This document shows, piece after piece, positions 31,393 through 38,917 of a stretch of 64,000 nucleotides of DNA. The stretch lies in NCBI GenBank assembly GCA_928724745.1, contig CAKMXJ010000003.1:124001-188000 (forward strand), read 5' to 3'. This DNA is from Anthracocystis setariae (lineage: Eukaryota; Basidiomycota; Ustilaginomycetes; Ustilaginales; Ustilaginaceae). The notes below the pieces were generated by a model. The model had not been told where the DNA came from. It made no database searches and worked only from the letters and a program-made list of their open reading frames with translations. How positions within the stretch are numbered: position 1 is the stretch's first letter; each line of letters begins with the position of its first letter. Both the position numbers and the translations under genes were made by a program.

Positions 31393-32694
31393 TCACTGGC
31401 GATAAGGCGGGTAAGTTGTTGTTGTCACTGCTGGGGGCTGGTAAGTTTGTTGAGGCAGTGGTGACATGTCGATTTCCACGTCTTGCTCCTGTCTGCCACT
31501 GGATGCTGACTTGGGTGGGGGCTGTGGGGGAGAATCTTGGGCGTCGTTGTTGGTAACGTAAGTCGGTACGGATGTGAGTGACGAAAACGTGCCCTTCCTA
31601 ACACGATAATCCGATCGCGAGCCATCCGTCATAGTATTGGCCGTCCCGGGACGCTTGATGTACGACACTGTCCTAGCGGGAGTGTTGAACGAGACATTAA
31701 TGGACGAATTCGCATGATGCGTTTGCTTAACATACGCACCACTGCTCGCTGTCGAATACGCCCCGCTCGAGTAACTAACCCTTGAACAGCTCGGACTGTA
31801 CACAGCCTCCTGCTCACCAATCAGCATCTGCAACCCAACAATCACCTGTACCGCAATCGACGTCACATGCACCGGTGGCAAACTTGTAATCCACCCCATC
31901 AACATGACCAGCTCAATCGCATTGCACGTCTCCACCCCAGCCATGTAGTGCACATTGTTGACGAACAGCACTCTGGCGATCTTGGTCAATCCCCCTCCAG
32001 GTCCACTCGACGTCCGCTTCAGATGCACACAGCATACCACCATGACCACCAGCTCGAAGATCGTGTTGTAGAGTAGGAACCAGAAGGTTGAGCTGGTGTA
32101 AAAGTGGATGTGTAGTGCCTGCACCTGCGATGCGGAGCCGTTGACCTGGGCACTGGCAGCACATGTGCCTGCAGGGCTGATGGCGTCCTGCTTCTCGACG
32201 CGCCAGTTTGTCCACATGGCGACTGCCAACTGCCCAACCAACCCGGCAGAGATCAGATAGGTGGCAAAATCCGACGTACGCAAGATGATTCGAGCCCGCC
32301 AACCGATCACGCAGAAGATCAGCCAAGAGCAGAGGAAGTACAACGTCGATGACGTCCAAGCCCACGACCGACATTGAAAGTCGGTCTGCGCAACAAACGT
32401 TTCCGTGACCAGAATGTCGAGCACGACGGCAATCAGGGCTAGGTACTTGATCAGCACGAAGAAGATCTCGGCCATGTTGGGTTTTCCCCTCTGGAACATT
32501 CTGAGCAGCATGCGGATCTCAGCTGGGTAAGAACGCAAGATTTCCGCCACCACCAACGTCTGTGAGATCATAATCGGCAGGTTCCAAGTCATGGCTTCTT
32601 GCGTAAATCGCATCAAAGCAATCACCTGACTACCATGTGGCGCCTGACCCGCAAACACCATGGGTAGGTATTCGACTCCATCGTGTCGCTCCAT
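31393..32694 (-). CDS. Fungal multi-pass membrane protein of unknown function
   Basis: A 433-aa integral membrane protein, probably with seven hydrophobic segments, of a kind common in basidiomycetes. The start is the first ATG (32694); further upstream the frame opens from GTG. Hydrophobic segments lie at about 30-50 (NLPIMISQTLVVAEIL), 76-95 (FFVLIKYLALIAVVLDILV), 108-127, 137-155, 205-225 (FWFLLYNTIFELVVMVVCC), 245-270 and 280-300. The short motif KYLAL in segment 2 and a Cys pair in the following loop (FQCRSW, and PAGTC further on) resemble the fungal 7TM receptor-like families. The C-terminus of about 130 residues is Ser/Thr/Pro-rich and probably cytosolic. No ligand or role can be deduced. 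It may act as a sensor, but this is inference. Confidence 0.7.
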   Translation of the reverse strand: MERHDGVEYLPMVFAGQAPHGSQVIALMRFTQEAMTWNLPIMISQTLVVAEILRSYPAEIRMLLRMFQRGKPNMAEIFFVLIKYLALIAVVLDILVTETFVAQTDFQCRSWAWTSSTLYFLCSWLIFCVIGWRARIILRTSDFATYLISAGLVGQLAVAMWTNWRVEKQDAISPAGTCAASAQVNGSASQVQALHIHFYTSSTFWFLLYNTIFELVVMVVCCVHLKRTSSGPGGGLTKIARVLFVNNVHYMAGVETCNAIELVMLMGWITSLPPVHVTSIAVQVIVGLQMLIGEQEAVYSPSCSRVSYSSGAYSTASSGAYVKQTHHANSSINVSFNTPARTVSYIKRPGTANTMTDGSRSDYRVRKGTFSSLTSVPTYVTNNDAQDSPPQPPPKSASSGRQEQDVEIDMSPLPQQTYQPPAVTTTTYPPYRQ

Positions 32695-33133
32695 CCTGTA
32701 CGTACGATGACTGCCTCGACGCTCAAGATGATCGATGTTGCTCTCGTCGATGAGAGGACCGCAAAAAAGAGCCTTGACGGTAGCGATCGCAGGAGCGCAC
32801 TCGTTGAGAAAGGTGGGAAAAAAAAAAGTGTCGACTTCGCTCAGCGAAGATGGAGCCCTCAGGGTAAAGAGAGCGCGATCAAGATAGGAACCTCGCACAG
32901 CGAAGGTATGTTCCCCAAGGTCTTGCGGTGGGGCGGCGTTGGGGAGGCAACGAGAGAAACAAAAGCAAAAAGTCCCTTCATTCCACCAGAGATGGACACA
33001 CGCACGGCGATACTTATATCACACCCGCTGGACCACAGGACCTGGCAACCACCGCCCAAAGTTGTGGGGCGACTGCACGTATTCACACACCTGCTCGCAA
33101 TTGTCTTGCGGCCATTGTCACCACATTGACGAG
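32695..33133. promoter_or_regulatory. Divergent promoter region, membrane protein / candidate secreted protein
   Basis: The space between two divergent starts, with a short A-run at about 32819 and a TATA-like box at 33014. No further gene is recognised. Confidence 0.4.
33014..33020 (+). promoter_or_regulatory. TATA-like box of the candidate secreted-protein gene
   Basis: TTATATC lies 120 bases before the ATG at 33134, a spacing close to that at the next gene (34061 to 34190). Confidence 0.35.
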
Positions 33134-33739
33134 ATGAAGGCGAGTTGCCAGAAAAGACGAGGATTCGGTAAGACGCCTCTGCTGACCCTGTTGCTGCTCG
33201 CTTCATCAGTGGCGTTCTTGATCACGACGCTCGCATCACGGGCAGAATCCGTCCCTCTGCAAGCGAACCGGCTCCATGGCTGGGATCTGATATTCTATCA
33301 TCTCTTCTCGTGCGCCTCTTCAGCAGCGGATGCCGAACCTGGACCCACATATCAGATGAAGCAGGGACAACATCATCGCCCTGCAAGATCCCACCATCTC
33401 CTCGTCCTGCAATCTGATGGGCCTTTCCCCTGTGTACCGGCACTGTCAACAAGATTGGCCCAGGATGCCGGATGCAACATCACCGGTTGTTACAGTAGAG
33501 GGGAGCGATGCAATGGAAAGGCTCGATCGCGGGACACCGAAGTGAAACCGAAATTCATTCCCACCAAGGTCAACAATCCCGAAGCTGTAAAGTATCATTC
33601 CAATGCAGAGCTTGTTTCAAGGTCCCACGACTGCGCAGCGGTGCACACTGGCGCTGAGGCGATAAAGGTGCCCCCCCCCTCGCGTTTCGAGATGACTTCA
33701 GCTGGTGTGAACTGTTTTCCCGTTGCAGGGAGGGTTTAG
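33134..33739 (+). CDS. Candidate secreted protein of unknown function
   Basis: I do not recognise this 201-aa open frame. It starts at an ATG (GAGATG) and begins with a basic n-region (MKASCQKRRGFGK), a long hydrophobic stretch (TPLLTLLLLASSVAFLITTLA) and a small-residue site SRA-E, as in a signal peptide or signal anchor. The remainder is hydrophilic with several Cys residues, four of them in or near GCNITGCYSRGERC, one N-glycosylation site (NIT) and no other membrane segment. Smut genomes encode many such short orphan secreted proteins used in host colonisation, so an effector role is conceivable, but nothing here proves it. A C9 homopolymer lies near the end of the frame, so the true C-terminus may differ. 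Overlapping frames on both strands are shadows or rivals; coding status needs RNA evidence. Confidence 0.42.
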   Translation: MKASCQKRRGFGKTPLLTLLLLASSVAFLITTLASRAESVPLQANRLHGWDLIFYHLFSCASSAADAEPGPTYQMKQGQHHRPARSHHLLVLQSDGPFPCVPALSTRLAQDAGCNITGCYSRGERCNGKARSRDTEVKPKFIPTKVNNPEAVKYHSNAELVSRSHDCAAVHTGAEAIKVPPPSRFEMTSAGVNCFPVAGRV

Positions 33740-34060
33740 ACCTCGTATGCACATGTGGCATCGCCAAAAAAAAAAGTTGGTAGCAATAGCGTTGATGAAA
33801 CTTTGTGGGTAGCACGGACTGAAAAGCGACATCGATCTTGAGCAGCGTGGGAGGCGACACGGATGACCACGAAAGCCACAGAGCCCCTCCCTTCCCCACT
33901 TCATCTCGATCGGACATCCCACCCACCCATCCACCCACAAAGCGCTTCGGGTTCGGACTTGCCATCTCTGAATCTCTCCCAAGAACCGATTGGCCGAACG
34001 TGATCCCCTCTTGAATCTTGTCCCCGGTTTGAGCAAGAATGTCACTCGGACAATTGTACT

Positions 34061-34068
34061 TATAAATT
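34061..34068 (+). promoter_or_regulatory. TATA box of the spliced secreted-protein gene
   Basis: TATAAATT is a canonical TATA box 129 bases before the ATG at 34190, followed by a CT/CA-rich leader. Canonical TATA boxes are not seen before the housekeeping genes here. Confidence 0.5.
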
Positions 34069-34189
34069 CGAGCTCGGGTCTGCATTATACACTGTAGCTC
34101 GACCATTCCCTCCATTCCGCGCCAACGATTGGGACCTCTAACGCACGCGATCTTGCCAACCACCTTGCCAACTTTCAAATCTGGACGAC

Positions 34190-34607
34190 ATGTGGCGATC
34201 GGCACACCTTGTCCTCCTCGTAGCCTTGGCTGCTGCTGCTGCCTGCCTCTTCTCCCCATCCCAAGCTGTAAGTGCATGCCGTCATGCAATTTGGCCAACA
34301 CGACGTGATACTGACTATTGGGGCTGAACAGTTTAAGATCATGCCTGAGCGTCGATCGATTATTGGCAGGGTTGGGGACGATGACCATGCTGCTGAACTC
34401 AGTCGTCGATGGTGGATTATGAATGGATGGGGAGCGCTCGCGCCCATCCCCTCGCGTGGAGTCGTCCACGCTGCTATCCATCACAAACCCATTCCGCACC
34501 CGCCTGCGGTCGACAGCAAACTCCAGCGCCGTTTCGACCACCTGCAACACCTACCCATTCGCACATCCCAAGTCTCAATGGACAGGGAGAGGAACACCAA
34601 ACCTTGA
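34190..34607 (+). CDS. Small secreted protein, spliced (candidate effector)
   Basis: I do not recognise this protein; it is proposed here from splice logic. Exon 1 (34190-34267) encodes exactly a signal peptide of 26 residues: MWRSAHLVLLVALAAAAACL then FSPSQA, ending in an SQA cleavage motif. It is followed at once by a consensus donor GTAAGT. The 64-base intron has a CTGAC branch-like site and ends in AACAG (34331). Exon 2 (34332-34607) continues in phase 0 with FKIMPERRSIIGRVGDDDHA and ends in TGA, giving a 117-aa precursor and a mature form of about 91 residues. The mature part is basic, His/Arg-rich, without Cys, and without a known domain. A TATA box lies upstream. Without splicing the frame stops 15 codons into the intron. 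Length, leader and phase-0 intron at the cleavage site fit a secreted effector-like gene. Confidence 0.55.
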
Positions 34608-34751
34608 AACTCCCCCTCCTTAGTTCGAGGATGATTCCAGTTCGACTTGTCGTTCGTTGTTGTGGCTCTCTCATCAATGCTAACTTACTTTTTTTCCCCC
34701 CCCACAGACATGATGGGATGTGTACAAAACGGTGGATTGTACAGATGAGAG

Positions 34752-36575
34752 TCAGGTATCGATGACGAGCATGAGTTGATCGCCATCGGTGACTTGATAC
34801 CAGTCCAAGTTTCGAGACATGTCATCGAGTTCCAACATGATCGGCTCCCGCATTCCCTCTCCGCTGCCATCACCGTCTTCCTCCAACGCAGACTGTCTTA
34901 GCAAAGCGCACATCCCCACAATCTGATTCGACTTTACGCGCGCTGCACTGGCCAGCTTGATCTTTGCCAACCTCAAAGGAGTCGAGGCTAGAATCCCCAC
35001 CTCCACCCCACCCTCCTCACTCACCTCCTCCCCCCGGGATCCTTTGGCGCTGACCAACACTGTAAGCGAAATCATCTTGGACCTGAGCGTACTCTCCCTC
35101 CTCTCCCTTCCCTCTTCCACCGCAGCTGAGCTGTCTCCGTCGAACAGCTTGGCCAACTCCAGAAACCTCGGGAATAGAGCCACTTTTTGCTCCACCGTCA
35201 GTTGCGTCGTTTGCCCATCCCCTGGCTGCGAGTGCGTGCCGTTGATGATCGAGGCGTCGCCTTGACGGAAGCGAGTGTAGACGAAGAGCTCGGCGTCTTT
35301 GCGTTCTTTCGAGGTGATTTCGGTCTTGTCAACGATACGCAGCGAGGCGAGCCGCGCAATGACGATCGCACGGAAATCGCGATACTCGTACCTGCCAAGC
35401 AAGTCATCCGATTTCCGCTTCCCCGCTCTAGTCTCCTCGTCTTGATCGTCGAAAGGGTTACATATGTGCAAAGCGTCCAAACTGCACCATAGAGAAAGGT
35501 TTTCCACAGACGCCCACGAGTCGATCCGATTCCCTCGAAGATGCACCTCCTTCAAACCTGAAACTCTCGACGATCCTTCCGACACGGGATCGATCGTGGA
35601 CAAGTTGTTGTGATTGAGGTTGAGCGTCGTCAAGTTGGGAAGACTGGCAAGGGCGGCCATTGTATCTTGCCAAGAGGACAACTGGTTGTCTTCCAGACTG
35701 AGGAACGTCAAGTTGGGCAAGATCGCATCTTTGCCTGCTTCCGCCTGCAAAGTGGATAGCTGGTTGCTCCCGAGTTGCAAATGCTTGAGGCTTTTGAAAG
35801 CAGGTGAGAGTTTCACCACTTCTTGCCAGGTCGTGAGCGTCCCGTCTAACCGCAAGTCCTGTATGTGTGCAAATCGATTGCCCCACTGTTCTGGTATCTC
35901 GATGGGGACAGACTTGAGCCTGTTCTGTTGCAGAAGCAGTGTTTCAAGGAAAACCAGCTCCTCTGCTATGAGGCTCACCTCTTCCCAATCGGGCAGGAGA
36001 GATCTCGACAGATCCAACCGTCGAATGTTCGCACACGTCTGCCTGATCGACCCAGCGCCAAATCCAAGCTTCTCGTCATACGCCCTCGCCACCTCGTACC
36101 CGGGGTCGTACACCTCCACCTCGCCACCCGTACTGTTGGAAAGCTGCGCCCCGGAAAGTCCCACCTCCCTCAGCCTATCCAGTCTCGCTGCTCGCTTTGC
36201 GATTCGATCCAGATTCGGAGCCTCGATTTCAATGTCGGCGATGGTTTTTCTCGAATACTGCTGCTTCTCCCCTGCCTCTGTCCTTCGTGGAAGCGCGTCG
36301 TCGACGGAGGCAAGGTACTTGTTCCGCAGTGCGACGATGAAGCAGCATCCTGAGGAGAGTTTTGAGGCGGCGGGACGGATGAAGGAGGCGCTGTTGGCGA
36401 TGCGAACGGTGAAGAACTGTGTGCCGTCAGGGGAGGTGCCCGAGTGTTTGCCACGCGCGGGATCGTCCCATTCGATGCCAAGCCAAGTACCCACAGAAGA
36501 AGGTAAAGGACCGATGTAGCGGACGGTGCCTCTATGCACGCCGAGCGATATGCGGTGACCGACAGAAAGCTCCAT
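34752..36575 (-). CDS. PAC2: Tubulin-folding cofactor E (TBCE)
   Basis: A 607-aa tubulin chaperone that with cofactors B, C and D folds and dissociates alpha/beta-tubulin dimers in the cytosol. Domain order is diagnostic: a CAP-Gly domain (1-75) with GTVRYIGPLPSSVGTWLGIEWDD and a GKHSG groove motif in place of the usual GKNDG/GKHDG; a linker; leucine-rich repeats (about 150-400; for example LDLSRSLLPDWEEV, LETLLLQQNRLKSVP, LKHLQLGSNQLSTL, LTFLSLEDNQLSSW, LTTLNLNHNNLSTI, LKEVHLRGNRIDSW), an LRR cap with VDKTEITSKERKDAE, and a C-terminal ubiquitin-like domain (about 515-607, starting MISLTVLVSAKG). The ATG at 36575 begins the CAP-Gly domain directly. Yeast Pac2 is the homologue. Length fits the family. 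Divergent from the expansin-like gene. Confidence 0.93.
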   Translation of the reverse strand: MELSVGHRISLGVHRGTVRYIGPLPSSVGTWLGIEWDDPARGKHSGTSPDGTQFFTVRIANSASFIRPAASKLSSGCCFIVALRNKYLASVDDALPRRTEAGEKQQYSRKTIADIEIEAPNLDRIAKRAARLDRLREVGLSGAQLSNSTGGEVEVYDPGYEVARAYDEKLGFGAGSIRQTCANIRRLDLSRSLLPDWEEVSLIAEELVFLETLLLQQNRLKSVPIEIPEQWGNRFAHIQDLRLDGTLTTWQEVVKLSPAFKSLKHLQLGSNQLSTLQAEAGKDAILPNLTFLSLEDNQLSSWQDTMAALASLPNLTTLNLNHNNLSTIDPVSEGSSRVSGLKEVHLRGNRIDSWASVENLSLWCSLDALHICNPFDDQDEETRAGKRKSDDLLGRYEYRDFRAIVIARLASLRIVDKTEITSKERKDAELFVYTRFRQGDASIINGTHSQPGDGQTTQLTVEQKVALFPRFLELAKLFDGDSSAAVEEGRERRESTLRSKMISLTVLVSAKGSRGEEVSEEGGVEVGILASTPLRLAKIKLASAARVKSNQIVGMCALLRQSALEEDGDGSGEGMREPIMLELDDMSRNLDWYQVTDGDQLMLVIDT

Positions 36576-37339
36576 GATCAGGCCAGTGGCGATGGTTGCA
36601 GGAAGAACGAAAAAAGTGTTGGTCTCGGGGGATGCGCGCTGTGTTGCTCCACTTGAGCAAAAACTTTTCTCGGAATTCGGACACCTGTCGAGCTGCGCAG
36701 ACAAGTCGTCATGGATTGCGATGGCACTTACATGAAACGGCCACTCCTCTCCAAAATTGGGGACTCATTGATCACCACTGAAAGTAATGGCTGATTCAAG
36801 TGGATAGTCTGCATAATGAATACAGTAGCTGTGACCGACTTTGCAGCGTTCCGATTGCATCTTCTGCTTTGCCAGTCTGAAACAAAAGCCTTCATCGTCC
36901 CACCAGTCTCGGCGTAGCAGCCTTCATATGCGGGTCAACGCACATGATGCAACACAATCCGCGATAGGTACTACAGTAACTGCGTTGCATGGCTTTCGAG
37001 AATCCAATGCAGCCCATTTCTGAGACGACCAAAAAAAAAAAAAGGTTCACGTTGTCTTTGGCAAAGACAACCGCCGTGCTCTTCATCCTGTTGATGAGGC
37101 TGACGAAAATGGTCAGTGTCGGAACACACGCGCAGCAACCCTCTCAAGGGGATAGCATGAGAGGAAACATATATAAGCCCTCATACTCTGCCGCCTCTTC
37201 CATCTCAACTCACCATCCTCTTCCAATCCTCTTCCGCACCCCCTTTCTCGCTGGGCTGGTCCCAACAGACACATTCATTTTCCACACTCTTTTTTTTTTG
37301 TGGACCGTCTTTCCTGCTTCTCCTTTTTATCTCATCAAG
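36576..37339. promoter_or_regulatory. Divergent promoter region TBCE / expansin-like gene
   Basis: It holds two TACAGTA-type words (36822-36828, 36973-36979), a short A-run at about 37032, and a canonical TATA box (37170-37177) for the plus-strand gene. No further gene is seen. Confidence 0.45.
37170..37177 (+). promoter_or_regulatory. TATA box of the expansin-like gene
   Basis: TATATAAG lies 170 bases before the ATG, with CT-rich sequence between. Confidence 0.5.
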
Positions 37340-38917
37340 ATGCGCACCACTCCAGCCCTGGCTCTCCTTGCCGCCTTCTTGGCTTCTCCCGCTGTCGAGG
37401 TTCTCGCCTCGCCCCACGCTGGACTTGGGCATGCAACTGCCAGGATGCATCGAAGAACGTGCAAACTTGGTAGCCACAAATCCCACAAACAAGGGCCCAC
37501 CGCGGAAGGAGGACCTGTTATCTCCCCGGGCTTCTCTCCCGTCCCTGATACTCCTTCCGATGCTGCTCCAACTGTTGTGGCTCCTCCAGCTGATCTCGGA
37601 GACTTTCCCACTGGCAGCGGTTCGCCTGCGCCTGTGACGAAAATGCACAAGAAGAAGCACAAGGGGAAGAAATGCGCTTTGAAGAAGCCCAAGGGTCAGG
37701 ACCAGGGTCAATCTCCCGGACGAGGCCAAATTGGGCAACAGGAAGGTGATCTGCCTCGCATCACCGGGGCTCCTGGTAGTGATGGCGGCGCAGGTACGGG
37801 TGCGCCTTTCGAGATCCCTCCTGGTGGAGGAGTCGACGATGGTGGACAGTCCGGTGCGGATCAGGGCACCAGTCGGGTTCAGCCGAGTCAGAACGGTTCT
37901 CAAGGCGAAGCAGAAGGTCCCGAAGGCTACAAACCCACCCCCTACTCAAGCGAGCAAAACACTCCTGGGGCTACCGACGCCAGCAATCCTGGTCCTGGTC
38001 AGGACAATGGTCAAGCTGGGGACAGTGGTCAAGGCGCAGATCAAGGTCAAGATGGGCTTCCCCAGGGATACCAGCCGAGCCCAGCTCCAGACGAGAAGGG
38101 GGTTCACTGCAAAGGTCTACGGGGCAGCACGACACTGCCGCGCAATGGAAAGATCAAGTACGACTGGTTCGACCCCTCACTGATCCATCATGGACCTGGC
38201 ACTCAATTCGGCGGTGGAAATAACTTCTGGCAAGGAGGAGCTTGCATGTTCGACACTCTCCCGCATGCCAATCTGCCCTCGGTGGCCATGGATCAGACGT
38301 TCTTCCAAGACGGTCTGGCGTGCGGTACGTGTGTTGAGATCTCGCCCACATCCGCTTCGCTGTTCTCCAACGATGCCAAGTGGTCGGTCGAGCAGCCCGT
38401 AAAAGGCACGCTTCCTGGTGGCAAGAAGACGGTCGCCATTGTCAGTGATCTCTGCCCTGGCGTCGAGCAGTGCTGGTCCGGCCTCGACATGCATCCCGAT
38501 ACTTGGGACAGTGTTACCAATGGCGCGAATGGGTCCAAGCTGCCCATCCACTGGAAATTCGTCAACTGTAAGGAGGCGTTCGAGTCGTCTGGCAGTGGGA
38601 GTCAGAATCTGCAGGTGCATTGGAGGGAGGGGGCAAATGCGGGATTCTTCGAGGTGCAGCTGCGTGGAAGTCACGAAGCGGTGGTCAGGGTTGAGATGAA
38701 GTTGCCCGGCCAGACGTGGAGGGAGGCGACGCATGTGGACAATTCGTGGTGGAAGTGGGAGGCGAACGACACGACTGGATGCAAGAGCAACACGCCGGTG
38801 GTGTTCAGGATCACCGACTGGCAGGGTCAGACGATCACGAGTGAGAAGCCGACCATCATGGGCAAAGATCTGTTCTTCCAGGCCAACTTTGATCGAATGG
38901 CCGAGGAGGAACAGTGA
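37340..38917 (+). CDS. Secreted expansin-like protein with long low-complexity linker
   Basis: A 525-aa secreted protein. ATG 37340 opens a signal peptide (MRTTPALALLAAFLASPAVE, cleavage near VLAS). A linker of about 230 residues follows: His/Lys clusters (MHKKKHKGKK) and then Gly/Gln/Pro/Asp repeats (GQGADQGQDG type). The folded part begins at about 257 with KGLRGSTTLPRNGKIKYDWF, then HHGPGTQFGGGNNFWQGGAC, CGTCVEI and IVSDLCPGVEQC, the signature of the double-psi beta-barrel of fungal expansin/loosenin-like proteins (about 270-395). A second beta-rich module with LQVHWREGANAGFFEVQLRG and WWKWEAND (about 415-520) matches the carbohydrate-binding C-terminal expansin domain (CBM63-like). Such proteins loosen cell walls without hydrolysis. 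In a smut it could act on plant or own walls; this is inference. Confidence 0.85.
   Translation: MRTTPALALLAAFLASPAVEVLASPHAGLGHATARMHRRTCKLGSHKSHKQGPTAEGGPVISPGFSPVPDTPSDAAPTVVAPPADLGDFPTGSGSPAPVTKMHKKKHKGKKCALKKPKGQDQGQSPGRGQIGQQEGDLPRITGAPGSDGGAGTGAPFEIPPGGGVDDGGQSGADQGTSRVQPSQNGSQGEAEGPEGYKPTPYSSEQNTPGATDASNPGPGQDNGQAGDSGQGADQGQDGLPQGYQPSPAPDEKGVHCKGLRGSTTLPRNGKIKYDWFDPSLIHHGPGTQFGGGNNFWQGGACMFDTLPHANLPSVAMDQTFFQDGLACGTCVEISPTSASLFSNDAKWSVEQPVKGTLPGGKKTVAIVSDLCPGVEQCWSGLDMHPDTWDSVTNGANGSKLPIHWKFVNCKEAFESSGSGSQNLQVHWREGANAGFFEVQLRGSHEAVVRVEMKLPGQTWREATHVDNSWWKWEANDTTGCKSNTPVVFRITDWQGQTITSEKPTIMGKDLFFQANFDRMAEEEQ

Noticed and set aside
33570..34550. A 326-codon minus-strand frame overlapping the two candidate secreted genes
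   Set aside because: No domain, and the plus strand shows TATA boxes, signal peptides and a consensus intron. It stays a formal rival for the 33134 frame only.
36989..37339. 117-codon extension upstream of the expansin-like gene
   Set aside because: It would bury the signal peptide and run through the TATA box and leader.
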